From an uncultured Megasphaera sp. (GTDB lineage: Bacteria; Bacillota; Negativicutes; Veillonellales; Megasphaeraceae), in contig CABQJB010000124.1 in NCBI GenBank assembly GCA_902464195.1, positions 1-5,952 of the forward strand: DNA of 5,952 nucleotides. Direction: 5' to 3'. Below, piece after piece: positions 1 through 5,736 of the stretch (position 1 is its first letter; each line of letters begins with the position of its first letter). The notes below the pieces were generated by a model. It was not told the DNA's origin. It saw nothing but the letters and a program-made list of their open reading frames with translations, and did not search any database. The position numbers and the translations under genes were made by a program.

Positions 1-20
1 CTATTATAGTAAATATATAA

Positions 21-63
21 AAAGACGGCAACGATTATTATGAATATAATCGTTGCCGTCTTT
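21..63 (-). terminator. Intrinsic terminator of the GlcD-type gene
   Basis: A perfect 18-bp inverted repeat (21-38 and 46-63) encloses a 7-nt loop. It lies 28 nt beyond the stop codon of the minus-strand flavoenzyme gene. Read on the minus strand, the GC-rich stem (core GACGGCAACG) runs out into TCTTTTTATATATTT, the expected U-rich tail. On the plus strand the tail is much poorer in T, so the main direction is minus. Positions 1-20 beyond it are AT-rich and show nothing else. Confidence 0.9.
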
Positions 64-91
64 GCAATTTGCCTTCCCCTCTATGAAATAA

Positions 92-1501
92 TTAGTCAAT
101 ATCTACTAATTTACCGGGATTCATGATGTTATTGGGATCTAATGCTTTCTTGATGGCTTTAATGACGTTAAGTTCGGCTTGCGGTGTGCAAAGTGCGAAT
201 TCTTCTAATTTCTTATAACCGATGCCGTGTTCGCCGGACATCTTGCCGCCCAGGGCATAGACACGCGGGAAGAGGTCGCGGTGGAAGGCCTTGATTTTTT
301 CAAACCATTCTTCCGGCGACAGGCCCTTGGCGTTCAAAGGCAGGACGTGGATGTTGCCATCGCCGATGTGAGCGACGGTGACGCAGTAGAGGTCGTATTT
401 TTCGCGCAGTTCCGGGATCTGTTTAGTAATATCCGGGATGCGGTCGAGCGGTACGACGAAGTCTTCCGTCTGGAACATCTTGTCGACGTCGCGGGCAGCT
501 TCGGCGAACTGTTTGCGCAGCTTCCAGATACGTTTGTCCGCTTCAAATTCGTCGATAGAGCCGTTGGCTTCAGCCAAATCACAGAGCTGTTCCATCTTGC
601 GGTCCGAATCGTCTTCGCTGAACGATTCGACGGTGACGATGACGTAATCACAGCCTTCGTCGACATGAGGCATCTTCATATCGAGGAACTTGCAGGTCAT
701 GCGCAGGGCTTCATTATCCATGAATTCGATACTCGTCGGGTCGATGCCGGCTTTGAGGATCTTATTCGGCAGGGCAAAGGCTTCTTCATCGGTTTTGAAG
801 ACGCAGACCATATTGAAGGCATACGGCGGCATGGGACGGAGTTTGACCGTGACTTCCGTGATGATGCCCAAAGTCCCTTCGGAACCGGCGAAGAGCTGTT
901 CCAGGCAGAGGCCGGTAGAACTCTTCTTGAGGCGGGCACCGGCGTCGAGGATATCCCCTGTCGGCGTGACGACTTTCAGGCTGTAAATCTGATGGCGCGT
1001 CGTGCCGTATTTGACGGCCTTGTTGCCGCCGGCGTTGTTGGCGACGTTGCCGCCGATCATGCTGCTGTCGGCACTGGACGGGTCGCCAGCATACAAGAGA
1101 CCGTGTTTGGCAGCTTCCCGCTGCAGGTCACCGGTGATGACGCCGGTCTGGCAGACGGCATACATATTATCAGCATCGAATTTGAGGATCTGGTTCATCC
1201 GTTCCAATTCGACGACGATGCCATGATAGACCGGGATAGCGCCACAGGCGACACCGGAACCAGCCGAGCGCGGCGTAATCGGTACGAGATATTTATTAGC
1301 CAATTTGACGATAGCTGCCACTTCTTCTGTAGAACCAGGGAAGACGACGACTTCCGGCTTATGGAAATAATGGGAGTTCCCTTCTTCGTCTGTCTGGTAT
1401 TTTTCCAAATAGTCTTCGTCCGTCTTGACGTATTTATCACCGACGACCTGACGTAATTCTGCTAATAATTCCGGCGTGACCGGGTTGAACTGTGTTGCCA
1501 T
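92..1501 (-). CDS. glcD: FAD-linked 2-hydroxyacid dehydrogenase (GlcD / D-lactate dehydrogenase family)
   Basis: This 469-aa flavoprotein of the VAO/GlcD family should oxidise a 2-hydroxyacid such as D-lactate or glycolate to the 2-oxoacid in the cytoplasm. In anaerobes of this kind such enzymes commonly pass electrons to an electron-transferring flavoprotein; no etf genes lie in this window. The N-terminal FAD-binding half shows RSAGSGVACGA (78-88), GDPSSADSSMIGGNVANNAGG-type pyrophosphate-loop residues (139-159) and FAGSEGTLGIITE (204-216). The C-terminal substrate half shows AHIGDGNIH (377-385), GEHGIG (423-428) and DPNNIMNPGK (455-464). H378, H385 and E424 sit where family members bind a divalent metal, and H425 where they have the catalytic base. 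The frame stays open to 1594, but that upstream start falls inside the promoter -10 region. The start at 1501 has GAAGGGA 11 nt upstream and gives the normal family length. No truncation is seen. The symbol is a family label; the substrate is not settled by sequence. Confidence 0.93.
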   Translation of the reverse strand: MATQFNPVTPELLAELRQVVGDKYVKTDEDYLEKYQTDEEGNSHYFHKPEVVVFPGSTEEVAAIVKLANKYLVPITPRSAGSGVACGAIPVYHGIVVELERMNQILKFDADNMYAVCQTGVITGDLQREAAKHGLLYAGDPSSADSSMIGGNVANNAGGNKAVKYGTTRHQIYSLKVVTPTGDILDAGARLKKSSTGLCLEQLFAGSEGTLGIITEVTVKLRPMPPYAFNMVCVFKTDEEAFALPNKILKAGIDPTSIEFMDNEALRMTCKFLDMKMPHVDEGCDYVIVTVESFSEDDSDRKMEQLCDLAEANGSIDEFEADKRIWKLRKQFAEAARDVDKMFQTEDFVVPLDRIPDITKQIPELREKYDLYCVTVAHIGDGNIHVLPLNAKGLSPEEWFEKIKAFHRDLFPRVYALGGKMSGEHGIGYKKLEEFALCTPQAELNVIKAIKKALDPNNIMNPGKLVDID

Positions 1502-1559
1502 ATATAAGCGCTTCCCTTCTATCGGAATCTTTCCGTATTCTTTATGGATATAATAAAGG

Positions 1560-1576
1560 CTCCCTCTTCGTGGGAG
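1560..1576 (-). other. Small hairpin at the 5' end of the glcD-type leader
   Basis: CTCCC and GGGAG form a 5-bp stem with a 7-nt loop, starting about 2 nt after the predicted transcription start (~1578). The rest of the ~77-nt leader (1502-1578) is AT-rich. No known riboswitch is recognisable. The hairpin may only protect the 5' end of the mRNA. Confidence 0.3.
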
Positions 1577-1584
1577 TTGAGCAT

Positions 1585-1612
1585 AGTATACCACGTACAG
1601 GAAACTTGTAAA
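1585..1612 (-). promoter_or_regulatory. Sigma-70-type promoter of the GlcD-type gene
   Basis: On the minus strand TTTACA (1607-1612) and TATACT (1585-1590) are separated by 16 nt, close to the vegetative consensus. The predicted start near 1578 leaves a 77-nt leader before the ATG at 1501. The -35 box overlaps the last three bases of the 18-bp hairpin at 1610-1660. Confidence 0.7.
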
Positions 1613-1660
1613 GCCCGTTTTCTTGATATTTTTAAAAAATTCATCAAGAAAACGGGCTTT
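1610..1660 (-). terminator. 18-bp perfect hairpin between the ABC-F and GlcD-type genes
   Basis: A perfect 18-bp inverted repeat (1610-1627 and 1643-1660) with a 15-nt AT-rich loop contains the GC-rich core AGCCCG/CGGGCT. It is the only terminator-like structure downstream of the ABC-F stop codon, about 100 nt away, so it probably ends that transcript. The tail is odd: on the minus strand the U-run is only UUU followed by ACAAG, whereas on the plus strand it is UUUUU. It may act in both directions. Confidence 0.6.
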
Positions 1661-1762
1661 TTAAAACCGCACATCGGGATGGTTACGTAAAGTTTTACGT
1701 TTTACGAATCACCGGTCCCAAAGTTTATATTTATTTTTCATATCTGTCATGCGCGGACAGCG
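1661..1762. other. AT-rich spacer downstream of the ABC-F gene, with a small palindrome
   Basis: This is noncoding 3' sequence of the ABC-F transcript. The only structure seen is ACGTAAA (1685-1691) facing TTTACGT (1694-1700) across 2 nt, with a partial further copy TTTTACG just after. No function can be assigned. Confidence 0.4.
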
Positions 1763-3691
1763 TCACGATTCCGACAGGGCTTCCCATTTTTCATAGGCTT
1801 CATCAAGCTGAGCCTGGGCCGCTTCATATTCCTTCGTCAATTCCATCATGGCGTCGGCATCGGTCTGATTCTGAGGCATGTTCATCTGCACTTCGTACAT
1901 CTTGATAGTCGCTTCCAGTTCGGCGATCTTCATCTCGATTTTTTCCAGCTTGGCTGCCTGACCATAGGCCGGAGCCTTGGCCGGTGCCTTCACGGCCTGA
2001 GCGGCTGGCGGTTCCGCCTTCTTAGCTGCCGGGGCAGTTTCTTTGTCATGAGCCGGCGAGGGTCCTTGCGCTTCTACTGCTGCCTTTTCTGCCGCTTCCT
2101 GGGCTTCGCGGACCTTTTCCCGGTAATAACTGTAATTGCCGACGTATTCCGTGAGCTGCTTGTTTTCCAGGACCAGCGTCCGCTGAGTAATCTTGTCGAG
2201 GAAATAGCGGTCATGGGATACGACCAGATAGGTCCCGCCGAATTCCAGCAGCGCCTGTTCCAGGACTTCCCGCGTCGGGATATCGAGATGGTTCGTCGGT
2301 TCGTCGAGGATGAGGAAATTCGGCCCCTGCAGGAAAAGCTTCAACAGAGCCAGCCGGGCCTGTTCGCCGCCGCTGAGGCTGTCGATGACCTTGAAGACAT
2401 CGTCACCGCGGAACATGAAGCGTCCCAGGACAGACCGGGCTTCTTCTTCGCCGTAACTGAAATCATTCATGATTTCATCGAGGACCGTCCAGGCCCCGTG
2501 CAGGTCCGTGTGTTCCTGGGCAAAATAACCGATATGGACGCGGCTGCCCAAAGTGATATGGCCGTCTGTCGGTTCCTTTTCGCCCATGATCATGCGGATG
2601 AGCGTCGTCTTCCCCGTCCCATTGGGTCCGATGAGGGATGCCGCTTCGCCGCGGCGCAGGAGGAGTGACAGATGGTCGAACAACTGGCGGTCGGCAAAAC
2701 CGCCGCTGACCTTGTCCAGGACCAGGACTTTCTGGCCGCACTCTTCGACAGGCTTGAAATTGAAATGCAGCGATTCATCTTCCGGCTGCCATTCGATACG
2801 TTCCAGCCGGTCCAGCTGGGACTGGCGGCCGCGGGCCTGCTTGGCCTTGATGCCGGCCTTGTACTTGCGGATATATTCTTCCGTTTCGTGGATGTGTTCC
2901 TGCTGCTTCTTATAGGCCTTTTCCAGGGCTTTCTGCTGCTGGGCATGCTGCTCGACGTAGCGCGAATAATTGCCCTTGTACTTGGTCACCTTGCCGTGGG
3001 ACAGTTCGAGGATGCCCGTCGCCACGCGGTCGAGGAAATAGCGGTCATGAGATACGATGAGGATGCCGCCGCCATAAGACAAGAGATAACTTTCCAGCCA
3101 TTCCAGCATATCCACGTCGAGATGGTTCGTCGGTTCATCGAGGAACAAGTAATCCGGCCGGCGGACGAGGGCCTTGGCCAGGTTGATGCGCGTCTTCTGG
3201 CCGCCAGAAAAGCTCTGGACCGGCCGGTCCATATCGGCTTCCGAAAAGCCCAGACCCTGGACGATTTTCCGCGACATCGACTCGTATTCATAGCCGCCGA
3301 GCCACTCGAACCGTTCCTGCATGCGGGCATAGCGGTTCATCAAGCCTTCATCGTCGGGATGAGCCTGCATATCCTTTTCGACAGCCTTCAAATCCTTTTC
3401 CAGCTTCATGACATCCTGCCAGGCCTCAGTAATCGTCTGGCGCAGAGTCACGTCGTCGGCATAGGTGATATCCTGCTGTAAATAGCCAATCGATTCGCCT
3501 TCGGAAACGACAAAAGCCCCGTTATCGTACTCCTCTTCGCCCATGAGGCACTTGAGCAGCGTCGACTTCCCGGCCCCATTGGCCCCGATGAGGCCGATCC
3601 GTTCGCCCCGGCGGATTTCAAAACTGACATCATGGAATACCGTATGTACCCCAAAAGACTTACTCAATTTCTGTACTTTAATACTACCCAT
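1763..3691 (-). CDS. ABC-F family ATPase (YdiF/Uup-like ribosome-associated factor)
   Basis: This 642-aa protein has two ABC ATPase domains and no membrane segments, so it belongs to the ABC-F class. Known members act on the translating ribosome rather than in transport. Domain 1 has Walker A GANGAGKST (36-44), signature SFSGGQ (160-165), Walker B YLFLDEPTNHLD (181-192, catalytic E186) and switch SHDRYFLD (214-221). Domain 2 has GPNGTGKTT (355-363), LSGGEQ (439-444), FLILDEPTNHLD (459-470, E464) and SHDRYFLD (492-499). The charged helical linker between domains (about 240-315) is the P-site tRNA interaction motif. It is of ordinary length, which favours a housekeeping factor over an antibiotic-resistance type. 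The tail has an Ala/Pro/Lys-rich linker (about 530-580) and a coiled coil (about 580-640), as in YdiF or Uup. The ATG is preceded by AGGA at 8 nt spacing. The gene is divergent from nhaC and has its own promoter and hairpin-bearing leader. Both ATPase sites look intact. Confidence 0.95.
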   Translation of the reverse strand: MGSIKVQKLSKSFGVHTVFHDVSFEIRRGERIGLIGANGAGKSTLLKCLMGEEEYDNGAFVVSEGESIGYLQQDITYADDVTLRQTITEAWQDVMKLEKDLKAVEKDMQAHPDDEGLMNRYARMQERFEWLGGYEYESMSRKIVQGLGFSEADMDRPVQSFSGGQKTRINLAKALVRRPDYLFLDEPTNHLDVDMLEWLESYLLSYGGGILIVSHDRYFLDRVATGILELSHGKVTKYKGNYSRYVEQHAQQQKALEKAYKKQQEHIHETEEYIRKYKAGIKAKQARGRQSQLDRLERIEWQPEDESLHFNFKPVEECGQKVLVLDKVSGGFADRQLFDHLSLLLRRGEAASLIGPNGTGKTTLIRMIMGEKEPTDGHITLGSRVHIGYFAQEHTDLHGAWTVLDEIMNDFSYGEEEARSVLGRFMFRGDDVFKVIDSLSGGEQARLALLKLFLQGPNFLILDEPTNHLDIPTREVLEQALLEFGGTYLVVSHDRYFLDKITQRTLVLENKQLTEYVGNYSYYREKVREAQEAAEKAAVEAQGPSPAHDKETAPAAKKAEPPAAQAVKAPAKAPAYGQAAKLEKIEMKIAELEATIKMYEVQMNMPQNQTDADAMMELTKEYEAAQAQLDEAYEKWEALSES

Positions 3692-3758
3692 CTATACAAT
3701 CCTGCCCTTCCTGGCATACTGACGACAAAACAAAAAAAGAGCCGCCCCGGATCCCCAT
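3684..3758 (-). CDS. Possible 24-aa leader ORF overlapping the ABC-F start
   Basis: On the minus strand an ATG in the loop of the leader hairpin opens a 24-codon frame beginning MGIRGGSFFVLSS. It ends at a TAG that lies inside codons 2-3 of the ABC-F gene. The only upstream Shine-Dalgarno candidate is GAGG, about 12 nt before the ATG, which is weak. If translated, its ribosome would cross the terminator stem and U-run and stop on the ABC-F start, giving attenuation or translational coupling. A chance open frame of this length is quite possible. No homology is known to me. Confidence 0.25.
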   Translation of the reverse strand: MGIRGGSFFVLSSVCQEGQDCIDG

Positions 3759-3778
3759 CTTGGGCAGCTGCCTCTTTT
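3732..3778 (-). promoter_or_regulatory. Terminator-like attenuator in the ABC-F leader
   Basis: On the minus strand AAAAGAG+CTGCCC (3778-3762, with a 4-nt GCAG bulge) pairs with GGGCGG+CTCTTTT (3747-3735) across a 14-nt loop. It is followed by seven T, then GTTTT. This is an intrinsic terminator by shape. It begins only about 3 nt after the predicted transcription start (~3781), where no upstream transcript needs ending, so its natural role is premature termination of the ABC-F mRNA. CTGCCC in the 5' arm can instead pair with GGGCAG at 3702-3707 beside the ABC-F Shine-Dalgarno, a possible alternative fold. Leader attenuation is known for several ABC-F genes; the inducer here is unknown. Confidence 0.6.
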
Positions 3779-3787
3779 CACATATCT

Positions 3788-3817
3788 ATTATACCGTCAA
3801 CCCTCAACCATCGTCAA
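3788..3817 (-). promoter_or_regulatory. Promoter of the ABC-F gene
   Basis: On the minus strand TTGACG (3812-3817) and TATAAT (3788-3793) are separated by 18 nt. The -10 box is a perfect consensus. Transcription would start near 3781, giving a ~90-nt leader. Confidence 0.8.
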
Positions 3818-3839
3818 GCGCAAACAGCTCCTTGACGAT
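3810..3839. promoter_or_regulatory. 9-bp inverted repeat joining the two divergent -35 boxes
   Basis: ATCGTCAAG (3810-3818) and CTTGACGAT (3831-3839) are perfect inverted copies 12 nt apart. Each arm contains the -35 box of one of the divergent promoters. The symmetry follows partly from the shared TTGACG box but extends beyond it on both sides. A dimeric regulator could use it as an operator for both genes; none is encoded here. Confidence 0.45.
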
Positions 3840-3861
3840 TTGAAGCGGTCAGCTTTACAAT
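3832..3861 (+). promoter_or_regulatory. Promoter of the NhaC-family gene
   Basis: TTGACG (3832-3837) and TACAAT (3856-3861) are spaced 18 nt apart on the plus strand. Transcription should start near 3868, leaving a leader of about 59 nt. The leader contains a small GCCG-GAAT-CGGC hairpin (3896-3907) and the Shine-Dalgarno GGAGG at 3913-3917. Confidence 0.7.
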
Positions 3862-3926
3862 AACTGTACCGGGTAAAAATAGAATTTCACTCATCGCCGG
3901 AATCGGCTTGTCGGAGGTTATGGTAA

Positions 3927-5222
3927 ATGAATTTTCTAGTTTTAGGACTGTTCGCAATCGGTCTGATAACATGCCTGATGGCACAAGTATCCATCTTATA
4001 TGCATTAATCTTTGGTTATATCCTCTTCTTCAGTTATGGTCTTTACCGCCATCTGTCAGTAAAAGAACTGCTAAGATTATCCTGGACAGGCATCAAGACC
4101 ATCCGGATGGTCCTAATTGTCTTTTGTCTCATTGGATTAATCACAGCGACATGGCGGGCTTCTGGTACTATCCCGTATCTGGTCCATTCAGCCGGACAGA
4201 TCATACGCCCCGATGCGTTCCTGGTCGTGACTTTTTTACTTAATAGCGGGCTATCTTTACTTATCGGCACTTCTTTTGGCACAGTAGCGACGATGGGAGT
4301 TATCTGCATGTCGATTGGCAATGCCATGAATTGTGACCCGGCCTGGCTTGGAGGAGCAATTCTCAGTGGCATTTATGTAGGCGATCGCTGCTCTCCCTTG
4401 TCGACGAGCGCTCTCGTTGTAGCTTCTATTACACATACGGATTTATTTACGAACCTGAAATATATGGCAGCTCGCGCCGCTTTTCCCATTATACTGTCAT
4501 GTATCATTTATGGTGTCATTGGTTCATCCATGACAGCCTCTGCAGTCGATACCCATATTTTAGATGAATTTAATCAGGTATTCGTGCTATCATGGCCAGT
4601 TCTTCTCCCTGCCATCGTCATCATCGTCATGTCCATACTGCGTATTGCGGTCTGGAAGACAATGCTGGTCAGTATCGTGGCTGCCTTGGGACTTTGTGTT
4701 CTTCTACAGGGCCTGTCATTCCAGGATATATGGCCCATGTTGATTACTGGTTATAAAACGACCGATACTGAATTGGCATCTATGCTGAATGGCGGAGGTT
4801 TATTATCTATGGCAGGACCTGGCGCATTAGTAGCGTTATCTTGTTCGTATGCAGGAATCTTTGAAAAAACAGATTTATTAGAAGGTGTAAAAAAAGGCAT
4901 CCATCACCTCGCTAACCGGGTGACCTCGTACGGTTGTACCATCATTGTTTCCCTGGGAGCCGTATCGATTGCCTGTAACCAGACATTATCGTCGATTATG
5001 GTCCAACAGCTATGCCAGGAACTTTTTCCAGATAAACAGGAAATGGCTTTAGTATTGGAAGATACAACCATTGTCCTGGCCGCGCTGATTCCTTGGAGTG
5101 TCGCCGTCGCGGTTCCATTGGCTGTTCTGGGAGCGCCGACAACAGCCATAATAGCAGGCGTTTATCTTTATCTTCAACCCCTTTGCAGCTGGATATACCA
5201 TGAATTCCGTAATTCAGGTTAA
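3927..5222 (+). CDS. nhaC: NhaC-family Na+/H+ antiporter (possibly organic-acid exchanging)
   Basis: This 431-aa polytopic inner-membrane protein consists mostly of hydrophobic segments. The first spans begin at about residues 3-18, 22-40 and 60-77, and the last is at about 385-420. Family hallmarks are GTSFGT (114-119), GGAILSGIYVGDRCSPLS (142-159) and the late LEDTTIVLAALIPWSVA segment (377-393). NhaC proteins exchange cytoplasmic Na+ for external H+; the relative MleN exchanges malate and Na+ for lactate and H+, so the substrate is open. The protein reads SPLSTSA where the classical NhaC motif, as I recall it, is SPLSDTT, suggesting a distinct branch. The start at 3927 has GGAGG at 9 nt spacing; the ATG at 3920 is in another frame and too close to it. 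The gene looks richer in TTA/ATA codons than the ABC-F gene. It is divergent from ABC-F. Its stop codon directly abuts the repeat mosaic and no terminator is visible. At 431 aa it is slightly short for the family. Confidence 0.88.
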   Translation: MNFLVLGLFAIGLITCLMAQVSILYALIFGYILFFSYGLYRHLSVKELLRLSWTGIKTIRMVLIVFCLIGLITATWRASGTIPYLVHSAGQIIRPDAFLVVTFLLNSGLSLLIGTSFGTVATMGVICMSIGNAMNCDPAWLGGAILSGIYVGDRCSPLSTSALVVASITHTDLFTNLKYMAARAAFPIILSCIIYGVIGSSMTASAVDTHILDEFNQVFVLSWPVLLPAIVIIVMSILRIAVWKTMLVSIVAALGLCVLLQGLSFQDIWPMLITGYKTTDTELASMLNGGGLLSMAGPGALVALSCSYAGIFEKTDLLEGVKKGIHHLANRVTSYGCTIIVSLGAVSIACNQTLSSIMVQQLCQELFPDKQEMALVLEDTTIVLAALIPWSVAVAVPLAVLGAPTTAIIAGVYLYLQPLCSWIYHEFRNSG

Positions 5223-5248
5223 CTCGGACTCAGATGCGGCTTCGCCGC
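5223..5248 (+). repeat. Left 26-bp terminal inverted repeat
   Basis: It begins CTCGGACTCAG and ends in the self-complementary hairpin GCGGC-TTC-GCCGC (5236-5248). It starts on the base after the nhaC stop codon and is identical, inverted, to 5796-5821. Its 3' half also forms the start of the first 89-bp tandem repeat. Confidence 0.85.
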
Positions 5249-5414
5249 TATAAACTCAAACTAACAACGACGCTTCGGGAAACCCTCTGCGCGTAGCGGG
5301 CGCCCCACGGGTCGCCCCTACAATGCGGCTTTTGCCGCTATAAATTCAAACTAACAACAACGCTTCGGGACACCCTCAGCGTGTAGCGGGATGCCTTGCC
5401 AGGGTGTCCCCTAC
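5234..5414 (+). repeat. Two tandem ~89-bp repeats
   Basis: Copy 1 (5234-5321) and copy 2 (5323-5414) share, in order: the hairpin ATGCGGC..GCCGCTATAAA, the block CAAACTAACAAC..CGCTTCGGGA (5257-5280; 5347-5370), CCCTC..GTAGCGGG, and a closing CCCCTAC. The variable part is the GC-rich core between GCGGG and CCCCTAC. Copy 2 has a perfect 10-bp inverted repeat, GGGACACCCT/AGGGTGTCCC (5367-5376, 5401-5410), that copy 1 lacks. Confidence 0.85.
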
Positions 5415-5644
5415 GGTATCGCATGCAGGCGATGATAATAAAACGTCGGTCGCAGGCGGCAGGTGGCAGACCGCAAAAAAATCACAGTCCACGGTATCGC
5501 ATAGAGGCGATGAAAATGGACGCAGGCCGCTGTTCGCAAGTGGCAGGCCGCAAAAAAATCACAGTCCACGGTATCGCATGCAGGCGATGAAAATGAATGC
5601 AGTCCGCAGTTCGCAGGCGGCAGACCGCAAAAAAAATCACGGCC
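5413..5644 (+). repeat. Three tandem ~77-bp repeats
   Basis: The units are 5413-5490, 5491-5567 and 5568-5644 (78, 77 and 77 bp). Each begins ACGGTATCGCAT, contains an ATCGC-N6-GCGAT stem (5418-5433, 5496-5511, 5573-5588), then GCAGRCCGC-like words, and ends with a run of 7-8 A followed by ATCAC. Stem arms and A-run are invariant, while the middle third diverges. Unit 1 follows directly on the second 89-bp repeat. Confidence 0.88.
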
Positions 5645-5658
5645 AGCGGCCTTTGTGC

Positions 5659-5687
5659 GTAGGGGCCGGCCCGACGGGCGGCCCGCT
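5659..5687 (-). repeat. Inverted third copy of the GC-rich core of the 89-bp repeat
   Basis: GTAGGGG..GCCCGCT is a diverged reverse-complement copy of the AGCGGG..CCCCTAC cores at 5295-5321 and 5385-5414. The outer 6-7 bases are conserved, while the middle differs in sequence and length (29 against 27 and 30 nt). It is rich in GGCC/GCCCG self-complementarity. Confidence 0.65.
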
Positions 5688-5705
5688 GTGATATTTCATC
5701 ACAGC
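5685..5705. repeat. Perfect 8-bp hairpin
   Basis: GCTGTGAT (5685-5692) and ATCACAGC (5698-5705) flank a 5-nt loop. No T-run follows directly on either strand, so it is not a classical intrinsic terminator. A T6 run at 5726-5731 is about 20 nt beyond it on the plus strand. Its arm echoes the ATCACAG word of the 77-bp repeats. Confidence 0.6.
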
Positions 5706-5736
5706 CTAGCCGAGTATAATGGCGGTTTTTTACGAG

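Noticed and set aside
227..1456. 409-aa plus-strand open frame opposite the GlcD-type gene
   Set aside because: It is entirely antisense to a clear full-length flavoenzyme, has no recognisable motifs, and is a codon-bias shadow.
1502..1594. 31-codon N-terminal extension of the GlcD-type protein
   Set aside because: The upstream ATG lies inside the promoter -10 region. The extension looks unlike the family, and the 1501 start has a ribosome-binding site.
2048..3481. Long plus-strand open frames (2048-2668, 2672-3481) opposite the ABC-F gene
   Set aside because: The opposite strand encodes both intact ATPase domains; these frames have no family features.
3692..3781. GTG-started frame along the whole ABC-F leader ending in TAG next to the ATG
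   Set aside because: The GTG would sit at the extreme 5' end of the transcript with no room for a ribosome-binding site.
5413..5644. CRISPR array
   Set aside because: There are only three units of ~77 bp with partial divergence throughout. There is no short exact repeat with unique spacers and no cas genes.
5396..5691. Short plus-strand open frames across the 77-bp repeats
   Set aside because: They read tandem repeats whose length changes the frame between units. They have no good Shine-Dalgarno and are low in complexity.
5685..5731. Terminator for nhaC
   Set aside because: The perfect hairpin is followed by the T6 run only about 20 nt later, and it lies more than 450 nt beyond the stop codon.
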